Shown: in pieces, positions 28,764-38,065 of the stretch | Layout of the letters: the number at the start of each line of letters is the position of its first letter | Position numbering within the stretch: position 1 is the first letter of the stretch | Position numbers and translations under genes: made by a program | Notes under the pieces: model-generated | The model's database searches: none | What the model was told of the DNA's origin: nothing | The model's input: only the letters and a program-made list of their open reading frames with translations | Source: Campylobacter massiliensis | GTDB lineage: Bacteria; Campylobacterota; Campylobacteria; Campylobacterales; Campylobacteraceae | Length of the DNA: 64,000 bases | Reading direction: 5' to 3' | NCBI RefSeq assembly: GCF_014253065.1 | Contig: NZ_JACLZK010000002.1 | Span: 827,469 to 891,468, forward strand

Positions 28764-29426
28764 ATGAAAATATTGCTTCTTGAAGACGACTTGTTTATAT
28801 GCGAGCAGCTAAAGGATTATTTCGAGCTTGAAGGGCACAAGCTCGACTTTTACGCTAACGGCAAAGAGCTTTTGGATAACGCCGTTTTAAGCGCTTACGA
28901 TATATTTTTATTCGATATCAACACTCCGGTTATAAACGGCTTTGAGACGCTAAAACTCATCAGAAAGGACGGTATCGAGACGCCCGTCGTTTACATAACG
29001 GCACAAGACGATATAGACCATATCAAAAAAGGCTTTGAGCTGGGTTGTAACGATTATCTTAAAAAGCCGTTTTTGCTAGAAGAGCTTGAAATAAGAATAA
29101 ATGCCATCTTGCACAAAAACGCAAACGACGACAAGGTAAAAATCAGCCCAAACTACGCCTTTGACGTTAAGAATATGAATTTGTATTTTAAAGGCGATTT
29201 AGTCGAACTCAATAAACAAGAAAAATCGCTACTGTATATTTTAGTAAAAAATATCGGCCTCACGATAGATCCAAATACAATAAAAGATTACGTCTGGGAC
29301 GAAAAAGACGTATGCGACAACACCCTCAGAACGCAGATCAAAAAAATCCGTGAAAAACTAAATGAAAATTTTATTATAAACGTCCGAAATATCGGCTACA
29401 AGATAGAAAAACATGATCAAGACTAA
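28764..29426 (+). CDS. OmpR-family response regulator
   Basis: I place the start at 28764 (MKILLLEDD), since GAGGAT precedes it and the upstream in-frame ATG at 28731 adds 11 residues outside the receiver fold. The 220-residue protein has the acidic pair EDD at residues 7-9, the phosphorylated Asp in FLFDINTP near residue 52, KKPF near residue 102, and a C-terminal winged helix (ELNKQEKSLLYILVKN, NTLRTQIKKIREKL). It overlaps the kinase gene by 14 bases and probably controls the divergent cytochrome operon. Confidence 0.93.
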   Translation: MKILLLEDDLFICEQLKDYFELEGHKLDFYANGKELLDNAVLSAYDIFLFDINTPVINGFETLKLIRKDGIETPVVYITAQDDIDHIKKGFELGCNDYLKKPFLLEELEIRINAILHKNANDDKVKISPNYAFDVKNMNLYFKGDLVELNKQEKSLLYILVKNIGLTIDPNTIKDYVWDEKDVCDNTLRTQIKKIREKLNENFIINVRNIGYKIEKHDQD

Positions 29427-31143
29427 AGACATCTCCGCCCAAAAGAAAAATTTCGAGATAAAGCTATTTTTATCTTATATCGCTTTTACGATGATACTTA
29501 TCGTCTCCATCGCCGTGATTCATATATATTTTACCAGCGATCTAAACTATAAAAAATTCGAACGCGAGATAATGATGCAAGCAAGCGATAAGATAGATAA
29601 ATTTTATATGAATTTAAACGCCAAAAAGCAAACTCTAGCCTCTGCGGCGGATAACGAATTTTTCTTAAAATATCTAGACGACGAATCAGACTACGCGGAT
29701 TTATTTTTTATAACGATAATGCAAGCGGACAAAGATATAGAAGCCCTAAGATACGTGGGCGCCAAACAAACGCTCGAGTACGTAAGAGACGATAAAGCAA
29801 ATCTGATAAAAAATATAAATTTTAAGCCCGTAGAAAATCAAATTTTACAAAAAGAGCAGGTGCAAATTTATGGTTTTCGTTTAAACGAAGCGGGCAAAGC
29901 TTCCGTTAGTTTCAGGGCTCCGCTCTATGCGGCAAACACGCTAAAAGGGACAGTTGAGCTTGATATTTGCTTGGAAGGGATCATGAACGAGATGATAAAG
30001 TCGATGATTTACGATATTTTCGTGATTAATGACGAAGGAGTTTATCTCAAAGACAATCTAGCAGACAAAAATCTCTCGCGCGTCAAAAAGAGAGTCACAG
30101 GCGAGTTCGGTAAAGATTTTTGGGCAAATTTGACCGCCTCCGAAAAATACGGACTAATAAAGGGCGAAACCTTTGCGATGCCGTTTTTTATCGGGCAAGA
30201 GAAATTTTATCTAACGCTTCAAGGTCATAAGCCCGCAATAAACAACATGGAAAACAACAAAATGATCGTCTCTATATTGATTTTTGCCGCGCTAATGGCG
30301 GTGGTTTTTACCTTTATCCTCACTAAGCCGATCAGAAAAATCTTTACCGCGGTATCCAAAGAAACGAGCGAGCTTGGCAAACTAGCTAAAAATTTAGACG
30401 ATACGATCGCGCTTAAAACGCTTGAGATCGCTAAAAAAGATAGGTTACTACAAAATCAAAACAAATTCGCCGAGCTTGGCGAGTTAATCGGCAACATAGC
30501 TCACCAGTGGCGACATCCGCTAACCAGGCTTTCTTTGACGGTTCAAAATTTAAGAGCTTTTAAAAAACGAGGCAAGCTAAGCGACGAAATTTTTAAAGAT
30601 GCGGTAGAAAATTCGCTCTATCAGATCGAGTTCATGTCAAATACGATAGAAAATTTTAGAAATTTTTATAAAAAAGACGACGTAAAAAGAGAATTTAGTA
30701 TAAAAAGCGCGATAGACGGCATCTTGAGCATAATAGGCACAGTCATAGAACATAGACACATAAAGCTTGAAATTTCGTGCCCTGAGGATATTTTTATATT
30801 TGCCAATAAAAACGAGCTATCGCAAATTTTGATGAATATCATCATAAACGCAAAAGACGCCATCGAAACCAAAGGCACGGAAGGCGGGTTTATCAATATC
30901 CACACCCAAAAAGAAGAAAACGAGATAATAATCGAAATAGAAGATAATGCAGGCGGCATCCCTAGCGAGGTCGCGGCAAAGATTTTTGACCCGTACTTCA
31001 CGACCAAGTCCGAAAAAGGAACAGGTATAGGTCTGTATATCGCGAAAATGATAGCAAAAGAGAAATTTAACGGAGACATAAGCGTGGCTAACGGCGAAAA
31101 AGGCGCGATATTTAGAGTCGTACTAGACGCCTCGGCAAAATAA
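29413..31143 (+). CDS. sensor histidine kinase with periplasmic sensor
   Basis: 576 residues. Membrane segments at about 17-41 and 283-305 enclose a periplasmic domain of about 240 residues with the layout of a double-Cache sensor. Then come a short linker helix, the H-box NIAHQWRHPLTRL with the phosphorylated His, the N-box IIINAKDAIE, and the ATP-lid motifs IEDNAGGIP and KGTGIGLYIAKM. Pairs with the regulator just upstream. It senses an unknown periplasmic ligand, perhaps the substrate of the cytochrome. Confidence 0.92.
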   Translation: MIKTKDISAQKKNFEIKLFLSYIAFTMILIVSIAVIHIYFTSDLNYKKFEREIMMQASDKIDKFYMNLNAKKQTLASAADNEFFLKYLDDESDYADLFFITIMQADKDIEALRYVGAKQTLEYVRDDKANLIKNINFKPVENQILQKEQVQIYGFRLNEAGKASVSFRAPLYAANTLKGTVELDICLEGIMNEMIKSMIYDIFVINDEGVYLKDNLADKNLSRVKKRVTGEFGKDFWANLTASEKYGLIKGETFAMPFFIGQEKFYLTLQGHKPAINNMENNKMIVSILIFAALMAVVFTFILTKPIRKIFTAVSKETSELGKLAKNLDDTIALKTLEIAKKDRLLQNQNKFAELGELIGNIAHQWRHPLTRLSLTVQNLRAFKKRGKLSDEIFKDAVENSLYQIEFMSNTIENFRNFYKKDDVKREFSIKSAIDGILSIIGTVIEHRHIKLEISCPEDIFIFANKNELSQILMNIIINAKDAIETKGTEGGFINIHTQKEENEIIIEIEDNAGGIPSEVAAKIFDPYFTTKSEKGTGIGLYIAKMIAKEKFNGDISVANGEKGAIFRVVLDASAK

Positions 31144-31207
31144 TTTTAACCCTAAATTTTATCCGTTTGTCGTAAGGTTTGGAATTTAAATAACACAAAG
31201 CGGGTTT

Positions 31208-31283
31208 AAAGTAGCAAGATGCATTACCCTCGCACGAGTTTTTGATAATCGACCTTGAGAAGTTACAAAGTTATACGAACTGA
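31208..31283 (+). pseudogene. 3' remnant of a second Crp/Fnr-family gene
   Basis: Reads KVARCIT, then after a frameshift HEFLIIDLEKLQSYTN and stop. The intact regulator at 24438-25076 ends RRITPHEILIVDYEKLQSYTN. The last 17 bases, TATACGAACTGAATTTA including the stop, are identical in both; further up they diverge. So this is the tail of a duplicated or displaced relative, left on the far side of the cytochrome/two-component cluster. Confidence 0.8.
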
Positions 31284-31304
31284 ATTTAAATTTTACGAGG
31301 TGAA

Positions 31305-31599
31305 ACCCGTATCTTTAAGACGCTAAATTTAGTTTTGTCAAATTTTACGCTATGCGTTTTAAATTTCTTTAAACGAAAACGATTGTCTGGAGTCGTTTTA
31401 CTTCTTCGTTAAAGGGGAAGGGGGCTTTACTTCGCCTGCGGCTCGTAACTGCGAGCAGGCCTACTTATGAAGTGTCGCCCCTTCCTCTCCTAAGCCCTCT
31501 CTAACCCCACTACACGTGAGATGTTGCTGCACTTTGTGCGGATCTAAATTTGGCGCTGACGCGCCGTATATTTCAAATTTATGTTTTCAAGATACGGGT
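31305..31599. repeat. 295 bp structured element with terminal inverted repeats
   Basis: ACCCGTATCTT (31305-31315) and AAGATACGGGT (31589-31599) are perfect inverted repeats. Inside is a nested hairpin: a G-rich arm (31414-31425) against GCCCCTTCCTC (31477-31487), ACTTC (31429-31433) against GAAGT (31469-31473), and GCCTGC (31434-31439) against GCAGGC (31455-31460). I see no coding frame. It could be a miniature mobile element or a structured RNA gene. Confidence 0.45.
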
Positions 31600-31668
31600 C
31601 TTGGCAAGTAAAATTTACGAATTTATAAAGATATGAGACAAATATTCCAGACGGATTGTGTGTAGTTT

Positions 31669-31741
31669 AAATAGTTTGCGTCGGATACGACGGGAGCGGA
31701 CCGGTCGTCCGTGACCCGAGTATCCTAGCCGAAAACTATTT
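31669..31741 (-). terminator. long hairpin behind the hydrogenase operon
   Basis: AAATAGTTT (31669-31677) pairs with AAACTATTT (31733-31741) and GGATAC (31683-31688) with GTATCC (31720-31725), with a further ACGG/CCGT pairing and ACCGGT at the tip. It lies 28 bases past the stop of the channel gene, the last gene of the hyf operon, so it is probably its terminator or 3' stabiliser. It is unusually long for a simple terminator. Confidence 0.55.
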
Positions 31742-31769
31742 GAAATCCAGCCGAGCCGGGGAATTAAAA

Positions 31770-32627
31770 TTATTTCTTTTTCATGTCGAATTTATTCGCC
31801 ATAAATCCAACTAGTCCCACAAAGAAAAGTCCGCCGCAGATATTGCCCAGCGTAACCGGAACTAGGTTTTTAACGATGAAATTTCCCCAGTTTAGCACAT
31901 CTAGCTTATCGGCCGTAGTGTGGAGCAACGCTGCCGCAGCATTGACGTCGCCGCCGCTTGCTGCTATGTAGTGTGCTTTTGAGATGATGGCTTCGGTGAT
32001 GATGAACATATTTGCCACGCAGTGCTCCATAGAGCATGCGACAAACGCGCCGATCATCCACATGATCGCAAAGAATTTACCCGCAAGGTTGCTCTCGCTG
32101 GTCGCAGTCCAGATAGACATACAAACGAACACGTTACAAAAGATACCGCGGATAAATAGCTCGTGAAACGGCGCCGTGATCTTGCCGATACCGGCCGGTA
32201 CGAAGTGCTGCAAGATGTAGCCGTCGTATTTTAGCGGTAAGCCAGAGTAATAATACATATAAGCAATTAGCGCGCCGCCGACGAAGTTAAAAACCCAAAC
32301 GATCGCCCAGTAGTTAATGGTTTTACCTAAATTTAGCTTGCCCTCATACGCGCTAACGCCGCTTAAAACCGAGCTCGTAAATAGATGCCCGCCGTAGAAA
32401 ACGACCATCATGAGACCGCAGCTAAAGGTGATGCCACCGATGAAATTTGCTAGTCCTATAGACTGCTTTTCAGCCATGCCCACGGTCGAGTGCGCCCAAA
32501 AAATATCGCCCATAGCAATCGCCGCACCCGCCATAATGGCTAGAAAAATAATGCTTACTAACGGAGTATGCGCCTTATGCTCCATCGAATTAGATATCGC
32601 TTGAGCGGTTTCTGCAGGATTTAACAT
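31770..32627 (-). CDS. formate/nitrite transporter family channel
   Basis: 285 residues, six membrane helices, of the FocA/NirC/FdhC family. The family signatures are seen: GGITFSCGLMMVVFYGGHLFTSSVL in helix 2 and its partner FIRGIFCNVFVCMSIW. A periplasm-facing insert is a little longer than in FocA. As the last gene of the hydrogenase operon it most likely moves formate. Specificity cannot be proven from sequence. Confidence 0.9.
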   Translation of the reverse strand: MLNPAETAQAISNSMEHKAHTPLVSIIFLAIMAGAAIAMGDIFWAHSTVGMAEKQSIGLANFIGGITFSCGLMMVVFYGGHLFTSSVLSGVSAYEGKLNLGKTINYWAIVWVFNFVGGALIAYMYYYSGLPLKYDGYILQHFVPAGIGKITAPFHELFIRGIFCNVFVCMSIWTATSESNLAGKFFAIMWMIGAFVACSMEHCVANMFIITEAIISKAHYIAASGGDVNAAAALLHTTADKLDVLNWGNFIVKNLVPVTLGNICGGLFFVGLVGFMANKFDMKKK

Positions 32628-32639
32628 CTTTTCCTCCTC

Positions 32640-33083
32640 CTAATTTAAATTTTTATCTATCTCTAAGATACGTTCAAAGGCTTTTTGCGCGCTTTTTTTC
32701 GCATTTTCGCTTAAGCCCTCTTTAAAATCAAGCACGTTTTCAAGCAAAACGCTAATGCCCAAAAACAGTGTTTTGGGGCAAATTTTGCGCAGGTAGCTTA
32801 AAAGTACGGGCGTGGGTAGGTTGTGCGTCGAGTAGATATAGTCGCGCTCGTTACTAAGATCGAAAAACTCGATCGCGCCGTCTTTAAACCCGCTCATCGC
32901 GTCTACCACGACGATGATATCAGGCTCAAATTCTCTAAGTGCGCCAAACTCGTTTTCAGGCACGTCCTGTCCGTAAAATACCCGCCAATCTTTCAAATTT
33001 GCCTCGACGATTCGCCCTGTTTCGTTACCTACGTCGTCGTCTCCGCGCATGGGATTGCCGATGCAAAGTAAAGCCTTTTTCAT
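32640..33083 (-). CDS. hycI: hydrogenase maturation protease (HycI-type)
   Basis: Trims the C-terminal tail of the hydrogenase large subunit after nickel insertion. The 147-residue protein has the family's GNPMRGDDDVG near residue 8 and VVDAMSG near residue 60, with the metal-binding acidic residues, and the His in STHNLP. It belongs to the hyf operon; its substrate would be the product of 34849-36591, whose C-terminal tail is described there. Confidence 0.88.
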   Translation of the reverse strand: MKKALLCIGNPMRGDDDVGNETGRIVEANLKDWRVFYGQDVPENEFGALREFEPDIIVVVDAMSGFKDGAIEFFDLSNERDYIYSTHNLPTPVLLSYLRKICPKTLFLGISVLLENVLDFKEGLSENAKKSAQKAFERILEIDKNLN

Positions 33084-33147
33084 CCCAAAAGCCCTCCGCG
33101 CGCCAAATTTAACCCGTGAGCGTTTGCCGAATTTGAGCTAAATTTCA

Positions 33148-33492
33148 TCAAAAATCCTTCCTAAGCACCAGATATCCCTCACGCAGATTTTCAAGCTCTT
33201 TTTTTAGCTCACATTCGCAAAGCTCGGAAATGAGCCTAACCGCATGCTCCCTAAATATCTCCACCTCGAAATACTTACTCAAATTTCCAAGCTTAAATTT
33301 GACGTATTCGCCGCCGCTAGCGACGATACGATCATACTCCTCGTCTTTGATATCGAGTAGCTTTTGGCTAAAATCGATCGTACCCACGCCGTGACCGACG
33401 CAGGTAGAAAAGAGCTTGATATCTTTTAGCTCTTTGGGCATTTTTTCGTTTTCGTCCATGTGGCGGCGAGTGAGCTTATAGACTCTTATCAT
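33148..33492 (-). CDS. hycH: hydrogenase maturation protein HycH
   Basis: 114 residues, similar to HycH/HyfJ, needed for assembly of formate hydrogenlyase. Seen: [20 protein letters not shown] near residue 30 and a charged helical C-terminus. The start overlaps the stop of hyfI by 4 bases. Confidence 0.82.
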   Translation of the reverse strand: MIRVYKLTRRHMDENEKMPKELKDIKLFSTCVGHGVGTIDFSQKLLDIKDEEYDRIVASGGEYVKFKLGNLSKYFEVEIFREHAVRLISELCECELKKELENLREGYLVLRKDF

Positions 33493-34316
33493 CTTTTATC
33501 CCAGATTTCTTTTTTGACGTCGATCGCGTTTTCGCTCTGTTTTGCGTTTGCGTATTTTAGATAAACGTCGTTGTATAAAAGCCCCATGCACTCGGCATAT
33601 CTAGGATCTTCTTCTTTATACATGGCTTCTAGCATAGCTTTTTTGGTCGCCGCTACGTCATGGATATCGGGCGATGTTTTAGCTGCGTCCATATACTTAG
33701 CAAACAACGTCCTGCCGAATATATAGCTCATTAGCCTCTTTGACTCGGCTTCCAAATCTCGCTCGAAAAGGATATTGCCCATGATAGACTCCGTAACGGC
33801 CGGAGCTTTGCAGTCGTCTTTTTCGAAGCTTCTTTTTTGTAGCTTTTGGTCTATGATGCCAAGAGCCATACCAAGGCCGTAGATGACGCTAGCCGGATGC
33901 GGAGGACAGCCCGGGATATAGACGTCTACGGGGATAATCTTATCTATACCGCCCCAGACGCTATAAGCGTCGTAAAAGATACCGCCCGTACTACCGCAGG
34001 CTCCAAGAGCCACCACGATCTTAGGATCTGGAGCTGCTTCGTAAGCGCGAAGTAGCGGATAGTACATCTGGCGCGTAACCGGGCCGGTGCAGACTAGGAT
34101 GTCTGCGTGGCGAGGGTTGGCTACGAGCTTAAAGCCGAAGCGCTCAGGGTCCCACATCGGCGTGATGGCGGCGAAGATCTCGATCTCGCAGCCGTTGCAA
34201 CTGCCGCAGTCGATGCGGTAAACACTAAAGCTTCGTTTGATATTTTTTAGATGCTCTAGCTTTGCGGTTAGGTCGTTTGCCGTTTTTATGTTTTCGGGAA
34301 CTTGATAAAGGCTCAT
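33489..34316 (-). CDS. hyfI: hydrogenase small subunit (NuoB-like)
   Basis: Electron-transfer subunit with one [4Fe-4S] cluster next to the NiFe site. The 275-residue protein has [11 protein letters not shown] near residue 40, [16 protein letters not shown] and PGCPPHP, which supply the cluster cysteines of the NuoB/HycG family. It carries a C-terminal extension of about 100 residues beyond the core, longer than in E. coli HycG-like proteins as far as I recall. Confidence 0.92.
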   Translation of the reverse strand: MSLYQVPENIKTANDLTAKLEHLKNIKRSFSVYRIDCGSCNGCEIEIFAAITPMWDPERFGFKLVANPRHADILVCTGPVTRQMYYPLLRAYEAAPDPKIVVALGACGSTGGIFYDAYSVWGGIDKIIPVDVYIPGCPPHPASVIYGLGMALGIIDQKLQKRSFEKDDCKAPAVTESIMGNILFERDLEAESKRLMSYIFGRTLFAKYMDAAKTSPDIHDVAATKKAMLEAMYKEEDPRYAECMGLLYNDVYLKYANAKQSENAIDVKKEIWDKR

Positions 34317-34852
34317 TTTATCCCCTCCTCTACGTCTTTAGTTAAGCGCTCGACAGATTGCGCTTTTTTGCACTCAGGGCAGATGTAGAGGTAGTCTTTG
34401 GCTTCCTCTAGTCTGCCCGGGAGTAAATTTGCCGTACTAAGCTTTGAAAAAGTATAGTTGATGAGGCGAACCGGCGTATACGGCTTGCCGCAGCATTTGC
34501 ACTTTTGCATCTCTAGCTCGCCGCGCTGGATTAGCGCGCTCTTGTCAAATTTAACCGCAAGCTCAAAACCCTGGCTTAGTCGTACGCCGCCGGTTGGACA
34601 AACCTCATCGCAGCGTCCGCAAAATATACAACGTCCGCAATCAAACTGCCACACGAGCTTATCTTGCTTTTCGTTCATCTTTAGCTCTATGGCATTACTA
34701 GGGCACGCTACGCCGCACGCCGCGCAACCTACGCAAAGCTCGTAGGTATAAAACGGCTGCCCGCGGAAATTCTCGGGCACTTTGTAGGGCTCAAACGGAT
34801 AGGCGTAGGTCGCCTTTCCGTATTTTTCGGTTATGTCAAATAACTTCATCAT
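34313..34852 (-). CDS. hyfH: hydrogenase ferredoxin subunit (HyfH/HycF)
   Basis: 179 residues with two [4Fe-4S] motifs, [12 protein letters not shown] and [15 protein letters not shown], in the NuoI manner, and a C-terminal [10 protein letters not shown] ... CPEC that may hold zinc or iron. It links the small subunit to the membrane-bound electron chain. Overlaps the flanking genes by 4 bases. Confidence 0.92.
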   Translation of the reverse strand: MMKLFDITEKYGKATYAYPFEPYKVPENFRGQPFYTYELCVGCAACGVACPSNAIELKMNEKQDKLVWQFDCGRCIFCGRCDEVCPTGGVRLSQGFELAVKFDKSALIQRGELEMQKCKCCGKPYTPVRLINYTFSKLSTANLLPGRLEEAKDYLYICPECKKAQSVERLTKDVEEGIK

Positions 34853-36591
34853 CTTAAATCCTTTTTGCTAATCTTGCCAGTTTGGCAAAATCTCTTAAGG
34901 TCTTTTTCGGTTAAAATTTTACTCTTTTTAGTATTTACGTCCACGACCGTAACGCGCTCTGTGCACGAATAGCACGGGTCGAGCGAACAAACGATCAATG
35001 CGGCGTCAGAGATGTTATTTCCGCGGAACTGATAGCGGAGGCTCGGCCAGTTGTTATACGTAGCCGCGCGGCATCTCCAGCGGAAAACCTTTTGTGCGCT
35101 GCCTTGCATGATCCAGTGGACGTTTTCTCCGCGAGGAGCTTCGTCGTATCCGAGCGCGAAATTTTCAGGCTTGATCATAGTTTTTGGATCTATCATGATC
35201 GGCGTTTGAGGCATTAGCTCAAAGCACTGTCTGATGATATGGATAGACTGTTTTAGCTCCTTGTATCTCACGACTTCGCGGCTAAATACGTCTCCGCCGT
35301 GCTCGACCGCGACTTCAAATTCGATATGTTTAAAGAAGTCGTAAGGGTGGTCGTAACGGTTGTCGCGCTTAAAGCCCGAACCTCTCATATTTGGACCGAC
35401 CGGGCTAAAGTCGCGAGCTACTTGTTTATCAAGTACGCCTACGCCCTTCCAGCGTCCTAGTTGGCGCTTATCATCCATGACCGCGTCCCAAATTTCCGTA
35501 ATCTGAACGTCAAGCTTGTTTATGATAGCAATACCTTGCCTGATTTCGTTATCGGTCATATCGCGGCGAAGTCCGCCCATTATGACGTTACCGTAGGTTT
35601 TGCGGCCGCCGGTTACGAGTTGGGCTAGCTCCATGGAGTACTCGCGCACTCTAAAGATATGCATGAAGGCGTTATAGTTGCCCGTTACCTCGCAAGCTAG
35701 ACCGATATTTAGCAGGTGGCTGTGAAGGCGCTCGATCTCAAGGCAGATTACGCGGATAGCTTGCGCTCTTAGCGGAATTTCTAGTTTTATAGCCTTTTCG
35801 GCCGCTTCGATACACGCAATCGCGTGAGCGTAACCGCATATACCGCAGACGCGCTCCGCAAGGTAACCCATCTGATCGTAGTTCATACGGTTTTCGGCTA
35901 GCTTTTCCATACCGCGGTGCTGATAAAAGAGGCGGTAGTCCGCGTCTATGATCTCGTCGCCGTCGCAAAATAGCCTAAAGTGTCCCGGCTCATCGCTCGT
36001 TACGTGTAAAGGTCCGAGCGGTACGTCTACTACGCTATCGCCGCTAGGAAATAAAAACTCGGCGTCAGGCTCGTCTTGATGAGCGACGGGGTCCGGTCTA
36101 TAGCGGTAGTCCATCGCGTCTTTTCTAAGCGGATGAAGGCCGTCGGGCCAATCGTCCGCTAAAACTAGGCGGCGTTTGTCAGGCAGTCCTTCGGCTACTA
36201 GGCCGAACATATCAAATGCCTCTCTCTCGTACCACACGCAAGCAGGCACTAGCGGAGTAACGGACGGAAACGTCGGATCGACGCCTGGAATCAATGTTTT
36301 AACGGTGATAAAGCACTTATCCTCAGCGGCAAAATCATCCGCCTCCGTCATCTTGCTGCCTTCCATAGATATCGCGTAGTAAAGCGCAAAACAGCCGTTT
36401 ATAGTTCTCTCGTCGTTTGGTATCATTGTGCTTAAAAAGCCGCCGATATCGTAGTAAAGGGTCTTAACCGCAAGCGGAAGGTCGTTTCTGTCGACTAAAA
36501 CCGTGATTTGGTCGTCGGCTTGGCGTGTTACTTCTAAAACCTTTACCTTTGTTTTTAAAATTTCTACAAATTTATCGCCTCTCATCTTCAA
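34849..36591 (-). CDS. hyfG: [NiFe] hydrogenase large subunit (NuoCD-like)
   Basis: 580 residues: a NuoC-like N-terminal domain (1-150) and the catalytic NuoD-like domain. The Ni ligands lie in RVCGICGYAHA near residue 245 and in DPCYSCTERV near residue 545. Behind that Arg is a 30-odd-residue tail starting TVVDVNTKKSK, which fits removal by HycI as in E. coli HycE. Group 4a-type hydrogenase, facing the cytoplasm. Confidence 0.95.
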   Translation of the reverse strand: MKMRGDKFVEILKTKVKVLEVTRQADDQITVLVDRNDLPLAVKTLYYDIGGFLSTMIPNDERTINGCFALYYAISMEGSKMTEADDFAAEDKCFITVKTLIPGVDPTFPSVTPLVPACVWYEREAFDMFGLVAEGLPDKRRLVLADDWPDGLHPLRKDAMDYRYRPDPVAHQDEPDAEFLFPSGDSVVDVPLGPLHVTSDEPGHFRLFCDGDEIIDADYRLFYQHRGMEKLAENRMNYDQMGYLAERVCGICGYAHAIACIEAAEKAIKLEIPLRAQAIRVICLEIERLHSHLLNIGLACEVTGNYNAFMHIFRVREYSMELAQLVTGGRKTYGNVIMGGLRRDMTDNEIRQGIAIINKLDVQITEIWDAVMDDKRQLGRWKGVGVLDKQVARDFSPVGPNMRGSGFKRDNRYDHPYDFFKHIEFEVAVEHGGDVFSREVVRYKELKQSIHIIRQCFELMPQTPIMIDPKTMIKPENFALGYDEAPRGENVHWIMQGSAQKVFRWRCRAATYNNWPSLRYQFRGNNISDAALIVCSLDPCYSCTERVTVVDVNTKKSKILTEKDLKRFCQTGKISKKDLR

Positions 36592-38063
36592 ACTCCCATC
36601 ATTATTTTGACGCCCTCATTGACTAGAGCGTAAAAGTTTTCTACGTGCCAAACGCCAAATATTATGATTAGCGCGCAAAGCAGGATAAGCGGTAAATTTT
36701 CTACTATGCTCATCTCTTTATTGTGAACGACCGCGGCTTTAGGCTCGCCGAAACTCGCCATGTTAAAGTGCGAGAAGTCCGCGATAAAGATGATCGCAAG
36801 AGCTATCGCAAATAGCGCGGTGCTAAAATATTGACCGCTGTTTATAGCGCCGACGAATACGTTATATTCGCTGACGAATATCGCAAACGCAGGGACGCCT
36901 ACTAGCGAACAAACCGCAGCGCCGAACATCATAGTGGTTATCGGTGCAATCTTTACCATACCGCCCATTTTAGTCATATCTTTGTGACCGTAAATTCTAG
37001 CGATGTTGCCCGTTGAGCAAAACGCAAGAGCTTTTGTAAAGCTGTGAGCTAAGCAGTGGAAAATCGCCGCAAATAGCCCCAAAGGTCCGCCGACTCCCAA
37101 TGCAAAGGCTATAACGCCCATATGCACGATAGAGTGGTAGGCAAACATCCTCTTTACGTCGTGTTGTCTAACGAGGAATATACCGCCGACAAATAGAGTA
37201 ATAAGGCCTGAGATTATCATCACGCTTTGAACGAACTCCATACCCGTAGCTTGAGCCGCGATAGCGTAATATCTAAAAAGAGCTAACATCGCGCACTTTA
37301 GCAAAACGCCTGAAAGCAGAGCCGAAATCGGCGCAGGGCCTTGGGCGTGAACGTCCGGAAGCCACGTATGCGTAGGAGCAAGGCCGGCTTTCGTACCAAA
37401 TCCGATAAGCGCAAAGACAAAGATTAGCTTTGCGACGTCGGGGCTCAAATTTTTAGCGTTTGCCATTATGCCCGTCCATAGCATCGCAGTTTCGCCGTCT
37501 TTTATCTCCGCAAAAGTCGCAGAGTAAAGAAGCACGGTCGCATAAAGCGCGAACGCTAGGCCGATAGAGCAAAGGACTATGTATTTATAGCCGCTCTCGG
37601 TTGATTTTTGATCTTTTAGGATCGCGACTAGGAACACCGATGAAAGCGTAGTAGCCTCGATCGCAGCCCACATAAAGGCAACGTTGTTACAGATGACGCT
37701 TAGAGTCATCGTAAAGATAAACACGTGGCTAAGCGCGTAGTATTTTCTAAGCGCGTCCAAATTTATATGGCCCTCTTCGAGCTCCCATTTCATATAGTGA
37801 GTCGCGTACAAATTTACCAAAAAGCCCGTAACCGCGATAAGCACCAAAAACACGCAGCCAAGGCTATCTAGGAACAAAAATTTACCGTGCGCGTAAAAAG
37901 TACCGCCCGATAAAACCTTGCTTACGTTAAATAGCAACGCCAAAGACGTAACCGCGCTAACCGCAACGTGAAGCAAACTCAAAGTCGCGTAATTTTTCGG
38001 AGAGAAAAATAGCAATATCGCTCCAAGAAGCGGTAAAATTAATATCAAAGTTAAACTATCCAT
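36588..38063 (-). CDS. hyfF: hydrogenase-4 membrane subunit HyfF
   Basis: 491 residues, about 14 membrane helices, of the NuoL/M/N antiporter-like family. The functional Lys is probably in the GFGTKAGLAPTHTWLPDVHAQ segment near residue 225. With HyfB it is one of two proton-pumping-like subunits here; HyfD is missing. Confidence 0.92.
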   Translation of the reverse strand: MDSLTLILILPLLGAILLFFSPKNYATLSLLHVAVSAVTSLALLFNVSKVLSGGTFYAHGKFLFLDSLGCVFLVLIAVTGFLVNLYATHYMKWELEEGHINLDALRKYYALSHVFIFTMTLSVICNNVAFMWAAIEATTLSSVFLVAILKDQKSTESGYKYIVLCSIGLAFALYATVLLYSATFAEIKDGETAMLWTGIMANAKNLSPDVAKLIFVFALIGFGTKAGLAPTHTWLPDVHAQGPAPISALLSGVLLKCAMLALFRYYAIAAQATGMEFVQSVMIISGLITLFVGGIFLVRQHDVKRMFAYHSIVHMGVIAFALGVGGPLGLFAAIFHCLAHSFTKALAFCSTGNIARIYGHKDMTKMGGMVKIAPITTMMFGAAVCSLVGVPAFAIFVSEYNVFVGAINSGQYFSTALFAIALAIIFIADFSHFNMASFGEPKAAVVHNKEMSIVENLPLILLCALIIIFGVWHVENFYALVNEGVKIMMGV

Positions 38064-38065
38064 CT

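Noticed and set aside
31414..31487. A simple rho-independent terminator for the histidine kinase gene
   Set aside because: The structure starts 270 bases past the stop, is far more complex than a terminator stem, and has no T run; reported as a structured element instead.
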